Origin: Neobacillus massiliamazoniensis
Lineage (GTDB): Bacteria; Bacillota; Bacilli; Bacillales; Cytobacillaceae
NCBI RefSeq assembly: GCF_001048695.1
Contig: NZ_CVRB01000001.1
Span: 124,001 to 188,000, forward strand
Reading direction: 5' to 3'
DNA length: 64,000 nt
Shown one piece after another: positions 18,259-25,266 of the stretch; the stretch's first letter is position 1, and each line of letters starts with the position of its first letter. The position numbers and the translations under genes were made by a program. The notes beneath the pieces were generated by a model. That model did no database searches. It was given only the letters and a program-made list of their open reading frames with translations, and had not been told where the DNA came from.

Positions 18259-19032
18259 TTATGCATCCTTCCCAAAAACAACGCCGCCATCAATATAAAG
18301 CGGAGAGCCCATCATAAACTTCGATTCATCTGATGCTAGGAAAAGTGCAGCATATGCCACATCCTCAGGCTTTCCTAATTCCCCACTTAATTGGCGTTTT
18401 TTGATCTGTTCAATTGCGGCTTCGGGGTTCTCATACGATTGTTTTAAATAGTTTTCTACAAAAGGAGTAAGGATGGTCCCTGGTAAAATAGCATTTACAC
18501 GAATATTATAAGCAGCATAATCTACCTGCATCGATTTTGTTAGTGCTAATATCGCTCCTTTTGTCGTAGAATAGGAAGCACGATTAGCTAGTCCCATTTC
18601 AGCAATACATGAAGACATATTAATAATGGACCCTTTCCGCTCCTTCATCATATATGGCAAAACATATTTGCTTGGCAACATGACGCCGTTAATGTTTACA
18701 TTCAGTGTTTTACTCCAAGCTTCCAGATCTATTTCATGAAGTTTGCCAACACCACTAATACCAGCATTATTAAATAGAACATCTATTCTTCCAAATTTAT
18801 TAATGGCTTCCTCAACCATTGCTTTGACAGACTCAGCATCTGTTACATCCGCATGAATAAAGCAGGCTTCACCATTTGCTTCGTAAATTTCTGCCACCGT
18901 TTTTTTGCCGTTTTCGGGATCCACATCATTTACAATTACGATTGCGCCTTCTTTTGCAAAAAGCAATGCTGTACATTTTCCAATTCCAGATCCTGCACCT
19001 GTTATAAGGACCACTTTATCCCTCAATCTCAT
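18259..19032 (-). CDS. SDR oxidoreductase, candidate 2-keto-3-deoxy-L-rhamnonate/fuconate 4-dehydrogenase
   Basis: NAD(P)-dependent cytoplasmic dehydrogenase of 257 residues. Motifs are TGAGSGIG (11-18), NNAG, an active-site Ser in NMSSCIAEM, SYSTTKGA (Tyr-x-x-x-Lys) and the classical C-terminal substrate loop. It directly precedes the FAH-family gene, with 21 bp between. In the known diketo-hydrolysis pathway an SDR oxidises C4 of the 2-keto-3-deoxy acid just before FAH cleavage, so this gene is the natural candidate. Other SDR roles, such as sugar 1-dehydrogenase, remain possible. Confidence 0.85.
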   Translation of the reverse strand: MRLRDKVVLITGAGSGIGKCTALLFAKEGAIVIVNDVDPENGKKTVAEIYEANGEACFIHADVTDAESVKAMVEEAINKFGRIDVLFNNAGISGVGKLHEIDLEAWSKTLNVNINGVMLPSKYVLPYMMKERKGSIINMSSCIAEMGLANRASYSTTKGAILALTKSMQVDYAAYNIRVNAILPGTILTPFVENYLKQSYENPEAAIEQIKKRQLSGELGKPEDVAYAALFLASDESKFMMGSPLYIDGGVVFGKDA

Positions 19033-19100
19033 TTTCTTTCATTCCCTCCCTCTACTATTCTAATAAGCATCATCTAATAACCTTTAAAACAGCAGTTTGC

Positions 19101-20294
19101 TTAAAAATACTTTCCTCCTAATCGGTAATACAATGCTTCAACAAAATAATAATCTCCCCACGTTGTATAATCATCAATGTTCCGGTTTCGCGGGCGATTG
19201 GCACATACGTGGGCTAGTAACCCTTCAATTTGATTATCTTCTTCCCAGCATGTTTCAATTAATTGAGCCAACAGAATGTCATTTGCTTTTTGATATAGTA
19301 ATGCATTTGAACAATCAGGCTTTACTTTTAGTAATTTTTGCAAACCTACTGATACAAGCGCAGCGGCTGAACTATCTCGCGGTTCATTATTTCCTGCAAT
19401 AAAATTTAAATCCCAATTAGGAAGGCAATCAGAAGGCAAGTTACTTAAAAAGAATTGATTTACCATCTCGGCAGCATAGAAAACCTCTTCGTCACCTGTG
19501 TACCGATATAAATCCGGCAAGCCCCATGATGCCCACCCTGAGCCTCTGCTCCAAGTAGAGTGTAAATCGAATCCTTGATGAGGCAAATGTTGAATATATT
19601 TTCCGTCTCTTTTATCAAACTCTGTTAACTGAATAATAGAACCATTGTCGCGTATGTTATAGCGAAGCAGTGTATAGCCATTTCGAATAGCCGCTTCAGT
19701 GAATACAGGGTTTCCACTAAATTCACTCGCAAAGTACAATATCGGTATAACCGTAAAACTGTCAATTATAACGCGGCGCCCTTCGTAAGGATCGTCCATT
19801 TTTCCAGCCATATGAACAAATCCTGGATTTGGAACATAGCGATCTAACATGATTTCTCCTGCCTTTACAGCAAGCTCTTTGAGATGGCTCTCCCCTGTAA
19901 AACGATAGCCCCATACCAGTGCTGGGTCTGCTTCACAACCAACACAGTGTGTCGAATCATAATGTTCTTTTGTAAGTGTTTTTTCAAAAATAGTCGTATA
20001 ATCAAATGCCGTTTCTTTAAAGACATCATCATTTGTTAAAGCATAAAGAAGCCAATGAATGCCAACCCAGTAACCAGCTCCCCATGTTCCTTTTTTTACT
20101 TGTGGTAACTTATCATATATTCCGTTTTTGGATTCATCTCCCGGGAAGTGTCCTTTAAATCGATTAAGATTTTTTTTCATTCTGTCTGCAATTCGATCAG
20201 CAGCTTGAGAGAAAATCGCTTCTTTAATTTCTGTTTCTAGGAATCTGCTTGCATATTGAAACTCTACCTTGTTATTCCGTATCCCTTTACGCAT
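19101..20294 (-). CDS. GH88-type unsaturated glucuronyl hydrolase (divergent)
   Basis: Cytoplasmic enzyme expected to release delta-4,5-unsaturated uronic acid from oligosaccharides made by a lyase. The 397 residues fit an (alpha/alpha)6 barrel. GH88 signatures are SRGSGWASWGLPDLY, DSSAAAL and WGDYYFVEALYYRLGG. Asp178 in VIIDSF matches the catalytic Asp (Asp149 of Bacillus GL1 UGL). The position of the second conserved Asp (HD[IL]G in known enzymes) appears to be Cys117 (HCVG), which is unusual. No signal peptide is present. AAGGAG precedes the ATG. It links the lyase products to kduI/kduD. Confidence 0.85.
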   Translation of the reverse strand: MRKGIRNNKVEFQYASRFLETEIKEAIFSQAADRIADRMKKNLNRFKGHFPGDESKNGIYDKLPQVKKGTWGAGYWVGIHWLLYALTNDDVFKETAFDYTTIFEKTLTKEHYDSTHCVGCEADPALVWGYRFTGESHLKELAVKAGEIMLDRYVPNPGFVHMAGKMDDPYEGRRVIIDSFTVIPILYFASEFSGNPVFTEAAIRNGYTLLRYNIRDNGSIIQLTEFDKRDGKYIQHLPHQGFDLHSTWSRGSGWASWGLPDLYRYTGDEEVFYAAEMVNQFFLSNLPSDCLPNWDLNFIAGNNEPRDSSAAALVSVGLQKLLKVKPDCSNALLYQKANDILLAQLIETCWEEDNQIEGLLAHVCANRPRNRNIDDYTTWGDYYFVEALYYRLGGKYF

Positions 20295-20332
20295 GGTTTT
20301 TGTTCTCCTTATTTACAACTTAAAATTGGCAA

Positions 20333-21160
20333 TCACATGCTTAGATGATAATGTCGAATGGCATTCTCCCGGATAAGCTTGCGGATTTGATCACTATGCA
20401 ATTTTTCTGGTAAGACATGATAAAATAGATCAATCGTTTCTTTATAGTTGCCACCTAATAAGCAAACAGGCCAATCACTGCCAAACATAAGGCGATCTAT
20501 CCCGAAGTTTGCAAAAAGATGGGCAATAATAGGTTTGAATACCGACCAATCACATCCCTTGCCTAAAGTGATCATTCCGGAAAGCTTGCAGGTTGCCTGT
20601 TTATGCTTCGATATCTCTGTCATCATTTCCATCCACGGCTGAATCCTTTGATTTATTGGCGGAGCGCCTAAATGATTTATGGTCACTTTTAATTCTGGCA
20701 AATATTCAAGCAATCTAAGAATATATGGGATATTTTTGGGATTAATTAACAAATCAACAATATAATCATCCTTTTCCAGCAATTGGAGATTACGAACAAC
20801 AATTGGATCAATTCTCCATTTATTTGTATCATAAGTATTTAATGGGTAACGAATCCCTTTAAAAAGCTTATTATTGTGTAAACGTTCATATAAATTGGGA
20901 AAATGCTCTGATGTAACATCAAGCCAGCCGATTACTCCTTTAATAATGGAATATTCTTCTGCAATACTTAATAAGAAATCAGTTTCTTCAACCGTGTTGG
21001 CAGCTTGTACAGCAACAACACCATCAACATAATTCCCAATTTGGTGCTGCAGTAGATCTGGCGGTAAATAATTATTATAAAGAACGGAGTCATTAGGATT
21101 TATCCAAACATAATCGCCACGGGACAAATTCCAAAAATGAACATGACTATCGATAAACAT
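20333..21160 (-). CDS. Amidohydrolase-2 family lactonase (L-fucono/L-rhamnono-lactonase-like)
   Basis: Hydrolase of 275 residues in the metal-dependent amidohydrolase superfamily. It opens with the His-x-His motif FIDSHVHFWNL and ends with the LMFGSDWPV segment that carries the conserved Asp; TINHLGAPP supplies another metal-site His. This family (COG3618) includes L-fuconolactonase and L-rhamnono-gamma-lactonase. The gene lies between the aldo-keto reductase and GH88 genes, as expected for opening the lactone formed from an oxidised deoxyhexose. The exact sugar is inferred from context only. Confidence 0.87.
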   Translation of the reverse strand: MFIDSHVHFWNLSRGDYVWINPNDSVLYNNYLPPDLLQHQIGNYVDGVVAVQAANTVEETDFLLSIAEEYSIIKGVIGWLDVTSEHFPNLYERLHNNKLFKGIRYPLNTYDTNKWRIDPIVVRNLQLLEKDDYIVDLLINPKNIPYILRLLEYLPELKVTINHLGAPPINQRIQPWMEMMTEISKHKQATCKLSGMITLGKGCDWSVFKPIIAHLFANFGIDRLMFGSDWPVCLLGGNYKETIDLFYHVLPEKLHSDQIRKLIRENAIRHYHLSM

Positions 21161-21219
21161 GGTATAGCCCTCCCCGCTTAAGAAATTGTTATGTTATTTT
21201 TTTACCCTTAAGGGAAAAA

Positions 21220-22131
21220 TTAATATGCGTCAAATAGCTTTTTCCCTTCAAATAACTGAAATATTTTTTGGTTTTCATCTTCGGTAAATCCTCTTCCGTC
21301 ACAATAACTAACATTCCGTTTAAGAGACATTGTGGACGTGGTGCCCGTTAATGTCACAGCAATATCAGGACAAGTTAAGCTAAACCGCATAGCTGGCTCT
21401 GCCAGTCCCTTTGGCCCTGATTTTCGCAAAAATGAAAGTTTTTCTTTTCTGCGCTCCGCTTCCTCTAATAATTTCTGATTCTTTTTTATAAAAGGAGCCG
21501 GGGCATCTGCCAATATTCCCATTCCTAGGACACTTCCGTTAATAACCGCAACGTTCCACTCTTTTGCGATGGGAAATAAGCTATCTTTTGCAGAATAATC
21601 AATCAGCATATAGCGTCCAAAAGTTTGAACCGTATCAACGATCCCTGTTTTAATATAAGGAATTAGTAAATCAACATTTCCGGCGTTTACACCTATGGCT
21701 CGCACTTTTCCTTCTTCCTTGAGTTTGGAAAATGCCCTAATGGTACCATCCATTGCCTCCTCGAATGTTGTCATATCAGCTTCATGCAGTTGAATGAGAT
21801 CAATCCAATCTGTTTGCAACCGCTTTAGGCTTTCTTCGACTGATTTTATGGTGTTTTCATACGTATATGGGTCGCCTCTCATCACAGCTTTGGTCGCCAG
21901 AATCACTTGATCCCGTTTTCCCTTTAAAGCTTTTCCTATTCGGCGTTCACTTTCTCCCTTTCCGTATAACGGGGCAGTATCAATAAAATTAATGCCAAGA
22001 TCCAATGCTGTCTGGATCACATTAAACACAATTTCATCAGACGTTTCTCCAAAATCCCCGCCAAGTGGTGCTCCGCCTAAGCCTAATTTTGAAACTTTAA
22101 ATCCCGTTCTTCCCAAAACTGTATATTCCAT
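21220..22131 (-). CDS. Aldo-keto reductase, candidate L-fucose/L-rhamnose/L-galactose 1-dehydrogenase
   Basis: NAD(P)-dependent oxidoreductase, 303 residues from MEYTVLG. The AKR catalytic tetrad is visible: Asp51 (NFIDTA), Tyr56 (PLYG), Lys81 (LATK) and His116 (LIQLHEAD). The overall pattern resembles the D-threo-aldose/L-galactose 1-dehydrogenase branch, which oxidises L-sugars to lactones. ATG 22131 fits the family N-terminus, with a weak GGTGG site; ATG 22152, which overlaps the dehydratase stop (TAATG), is the alternative. Placed beside a lactonase and a sugar-acid dehydratase, it would supply the first step of the deoxysugar route. Confidence 0.87.
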   Translation of the reverse strand: MEYTVLGRTGFKVSKLGLGGAPLGGDFGETSDEIVFNVIQTALDLGINFIDTAPLYGKGESERRIGKALKGKRDQVILATKAVMRGDPYTYENTIKSVEESLKRLQTDWIDLIQLHEADMTTFEEAMDGTIRAFSKLKEEGKVRAIGVNAGNVDLLIPYIKTGIVDTVQTFGRYMLIDYSAKDSLFPIAKEWNVAVINGSVLGMGILADAPAPFIKKNQKLLEEAERRKEKLSFLRKSGPKGLAEPAMRFSLTCPDIAVTLTGTTSTMSLKRNVSYCDGRGFTEDENQKIFQLFEGKKLFDAY

Positions 22132-22151
22132 ATTGGTCCACCAGCCTGTCA

Positions 22152-23228
22152 TTAAACTTTATAAACCGCTTTTTTCTCAATCTCGTTCCAGTCAAATATA
22201 TAGCCAATCCCAGGTTCTTGCGGTGCAGTAATAAAACCGTCAGGCTCAACTGGATAACCAAAATCGACAGGATCAGTTCCAAAAACAAGCACTTCAAAAA
22301 ATGAACAGTTCGAAATTCCGCAAGCTAAATGAACATTGGCTTGATCTCCTCCATGTATTTCCGCTTTCATATTAAAGCTGTCTGCCAAGTGAGCGATACG
22401 CATAGACCCGGTAATTCCCCCTTTAAGAAGGGTTCCTGTCCTGATCATGTCACATGCGCCATTAACGATAAAATCTGCTGCATTATAGTGACATCCATCA
22501 GATGTTTCAGCAGCTAAAACTGGAATGGATAATTCATCACAAAGCTTCTTATAATTCCAAATACTAGACTCTCTCATTGGCTCTTCATACCAATAATAAT
22601 CTGCTTCTTCTAGTGCCTTTCCTAAATAGATAGCATCATGCAAATTAAAACCTGCCGAGCCGTCATACATTAACTTAATGTCATTACCTACATGTTTTCT
22701 TAAATTCTGACATAACTTTGCATCTTTACGCGCATCTCCCCAGGCATGGAGTTTAATAGCCTTGTACCCCCGATCGATACAATAATCAGCAATGGTTAGA
22801 AACTGTTCTGTGGTATCATAGGTAACCGTTGAAGCATAGGCTTGTACACGATCTGAATTCCCCCCGAGCAAATGATAGAGCGGCATCCCTGCCTTCTTCG
22901 CCGTAATATCCCACAATGCCATATCAACAAGTCCCATAAACATAATTTGAAATTCTTCTAAACGATCCATTTCCCATATCTCATGCCAAATTTTCTCTTT
23001 TAACAAGGGATTTTTTCCAATTAATAGTTGCTTAAAACACCTTGTTACGTAATCAACCGTCATTCCGGCACGCTGCGTAACCGCCACGCCCTCAATGCCC
23101 TCATCTGTGATAATTCGAAGTATTCCCTGTTCTCTAATTTCCCCGGAACCAGGAAGACCCTTTCGCCACTTGAAAGGATTTTCTACCGGATGATGTAAAC
23201 CATATGCTTTAACATCTATAATTTTCAT
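22152..23228 (-). CDS. Enolase-superfamily sugar-acid dehydratase (mandelate racemase subgroup)
   Basis: Mg-dependent dehydratase of 358 residues, expected to turn an aldonate into its 2-keto-3-deoxy acid. The metal ligands are Asp189, Glu215 and Glu241, and the His292-Asp260 dyad is the general acid/base. The usual KxK on strand 2 is Lys159-x-His161 (AIKLHAW). The N-terminal capping domain covers about 1-125. It starts with ATG after GGGGAG. With the flanking AKR, lactonase, SDR and FAH genes it is best read as an L-rhamnonate- or L-fuconate-like dehydratase. The substrate cannot be fixed from sequence. Confidence 0.88.
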   Translation of the reverse strand: MKIIDVKAYGLHHPVENPFKWRKGLPGSGEIREQGILRIITDEGIEGVAVTQRAGMTVDYVTRCFKQLLIGKNPLLKEKIWHEIWEMDRLEEFQIMFMGLVDMALWDITAKKAGMPLYHLLGGNSDRVQAYASTVTYDTTEQFLTIADYCIDRGYKAIKLHAWGDARKDAKLCQNLRKHVGNDIKLMYDGSAGFNLHDAIYLGKALEEADYYWYEEPMRESSIWNYKKLCDELSIPVLAAETSDGCHYNAADFIVNGACDMIRTGTLLKGGITGSMRIAHLADSFNMKAEIHGGDQANVHLACGISNCSFFEVLVFGTDPVDFGYPVEPDGFITAPQEPGIGYIFDWNEIEKKAVYKV

Positions 23229-23255
23229 TCCCTGCTCCCCGCTTTCTTATTAGGA

Positions 23256-23294
23256 GATTTTCCGGACTAAGTATTTGTTATTAACCGGAAAATC
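23256..23294. other. Intergenic hairpin between permease and dehydratase genes
   Basis: Perfect ten-base arms (GATTTTCCGG and CCGGAAAATC) flank a 19-base loop. It lies in the 130-bp gap that separates the transport genes from the catabolic genes. Without a T-run on the minus strand it looks more like an RNA-processing or stability hairpin than a full terminator, so it may set different levels for the two gene groups. Confidence 0.5.
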
Positions 23295-23358
23295 CTATTG
23301 CCGCTTTACAATGAAGAACTGCTGTAATGGTCAGACAAGATTCTTGGTTTCATATCCA

Positions 23359-24243
23359 TTATTCTTTCACCGAGCCGACCGTAATTCCTTTAACAAAGAA
23401 TCTTTTGAAGAATGGAAAAACGAACATCATTGGTCCGGCAGCTAAAACAGCCATTGCCATTCGCACTGAATGGGATGGAAATTTACTTAAATCAATACTT
23501 ACATTTGCTGTATCAGCATTGTTCGCTAAAAAGTCTATCGTATTCATTATTCGATATAATAAGAGTTGCAATGGCGTTAAATTCTGATTATCTATAAATA
23601 ATAATCCGAGCCACCAATCATTCCAATAAAGGAAAGAAGTAAATAATCCCACTGTCGCCAATGCTGGAGTCGATAATGGAATAATAATTCTTATAAAAAT
23701 CTGCCATTCACTCGCTCCATCAATCTTAGCTGATTGGATCACTTCAAAAGGAATTCTATCCAAAAATCCTTTCATGATTAAAACATAAAATGGATTTAGC
23801 AAATACGGTAAAATCAATGCCCAAATGGTGTTTCCTAAGTGTAAATATTGCGTCATTAATATATACATCGGAATGATCCCGCCGCTAAAAAGCATGGTAA
23901 ACATTAGATAAACCGTTGTCATACGTCGATATCGGTAATCACGACGAGAAATGGTATAGGCTATTAAGGTTGTGATTAATAAACTCAAAATTGTACCAAT
24001 AACTGTGACAAAAATGGTTACACCGTAAGAAGTAATTAATTGATAAGGTGACTTAAAAATAACTTCATACGCCAGTAAACTAAAATCTTTCGGTATGAAT
24101 TGGTATCCATTCTTTAGCAGCGACTTTTCATCCGTTATAGAAATCGAGATAACGAGAATAAATGGCAATATCATTGCCGCGGAAATACATAAAAATAGGC
24201 AATTTATGGCGAACCTGGAAAGTAATCGTTTCTGTTCCATCAT
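23359..24243 (-). CDS. Carbohydrate ABC transporter permease (MalG/LplC type)
   Basis: Inner component of a sugar ABC importer, 294 residues with six hydrophobic segments. The EAA-type loop that contacts the ATPase reads VIQSAKIDGASEWQIFIRIIIPLSTPALA, as in MalG-like permeases. The C-terminus (FPFFKRFFVKGITVGSVKE) is typical of the LplC/YtcP group that works with Lpl-type lipoproteins. Two adjacent ATGs (24243 and 24240) are possible starts. It pairs with the permease gene 13 bp upstream. No ATPase gene is present, as is common for this group, which shares MsmX-type ATPases. Confidence 0.92.
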   Translation of the reverse strand: MMEQKRLLSRFAINCLFLCISAAMILPFILVISISITDEKSLLKNGYQFIPKDFSLLAYEVIFKSPYQLITSYGVTIFVTVIGTILSLLITTLIAYTISRRDYRYRRMTTVYLMFTMLFSGGIIPMYILMTQYLHLGNTIWALILPYLLNPFYVLIMKGFLDRIPFEVIQSAKIDGASEWQIFIRIIIPLSTPALATVGLFTSFLYWNDWWLGLLFIDNQNLTPLQLLLYRIMNTIDFLANNADTANVSIDLSKFPSHSVRMAMAVLAAGPMMFVFPFFKRFFVKGITVGSVKE

Positions 24244-24256
24244 GCTTCCTCCCTAT

Positions 24257-25231
24257 TCACCATAGTGCATGGTCCTTATTTATTTTTCTGATAATATAAT
24301 TAGTCGAAACTACCAAAATTAATCCAATAATGGATTGATATAAACCGACGGCTGTAGCCATACCTAAATCTCCGACAACACGCAGCGAACGATAAACATA
24401 CGTATCAATTACATCTGTGCTGGAATACAGGAAGCTAACATCATTCGGGACAAAATAAAACAAACCAAATTCCGCGCGGAAGATCTTCCCCATATCCACA
24501 ATAAATAAAATAATAATCAGCGGCATTAACAAAGGAATAGTAATCTTTTTGATCATTTGCCATTTGGAGGCACCGTCTATCTTTGCTGCTTCATAATAGG
24601 TTGAATCAATGCCCATCAAACCTCCATAATAAACAAGCGTCGCAAAACCAATATGCTTCCATAAATGAACTAGAATAATGATAAACGGCCAATATTTTGC
24701 TTCTTGATACCAGTTAACCGGGGAAAACCCATATGTTTCAAAGAGTTGGTTGATTAAACCACTCTTACTATCTAAAAATGCCTGCGTAATATATCCAACA
24801 ACGACCCAAGATAAAAAATAGGGAAGAAACAAAAGAGTCTGATGAATTTTTAGCCACTTACTTGTCATTTCGTTCAGTAAAATTGCTAAAGTAACCGATA
24901 TGACAGTGGTCAAAACAATAAATGTTAGATTATAAAGAACCGTATTTCTTGTTATGATCGCAGCAGCTTGCGAGGTAAAGAAAAATTTAAAATTATCTAA
25001 ACCGACCCATGGGCTCCCTAAGATTCCCAAGTCAAAACGAAAGCGCTTAAATGCAACGACAAGAAATAGTAATGGAAGATAAGCAAAAATAAAAGTATAA
25101 ATGACACCTGGCAATGAGAGGATAAAAAGCTCTTTATTTTTTTTAAAATATTTCCATTCAGTCATTTTGTTTTTTTTATGAGATTTCTGTATATTTTTAG
25201 ATACATTATTTATTAATGGTTTTGATTGCAT
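24257..25231 (-). CDS. Carbohydrate ABC transporter permease (MalF/LplB type)
   Basis: Partner permease of 324 residues. A basic N-terminus of about 45 residues precedes six hydrophobic segments. The EAA loop reads YYEAAKIDGASKWQMIKKITIPLLMP. It belongs to the LplB/YteP group, whose members import oligosaccharides, including rhamnogalacturonan-derived ones, with an Lpl-type binding protein. AGAGGTGAT precedes the ATG. It follows the lyase-like gene by 35 bp and precedes the second permease. The matching lipoprotein is probably the divergent gene at 27759-29264. Confidence 0.92.
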   Translation of the reverse strand: MQSKPLINNVSKNIQKSHKKNKMTEWKYFKKNKELFILSLPGVIYTFIFAYLPLLFLVVAFKRFRFDLGILGSPWVGLDNFKFFFTSQAAAIITRNTVLYNLTFIVLTTVISVTLAILLNEMTSKWLKIHQTLLFLPYFLSWVVVGYITQAFLDSKSGLINQLFETYGFSPVNWYQEAKYWPFIIILVHLWKHIGFATLVYYGGLMGIDSTYYEAAKIDGASKWQMIKKITIPLLMPLIIILFIVDMGKIFRAEFGLFYFVPNDVSFLYSSTDVIDTYVYRSLRVVGDLGMATAVGLYQSIIGLILVVSTNYIIRKINKDHALW

Positions 25232-25266
25232 ATAATCACCTCTATTTGCTATAAATGATCCTGTCG

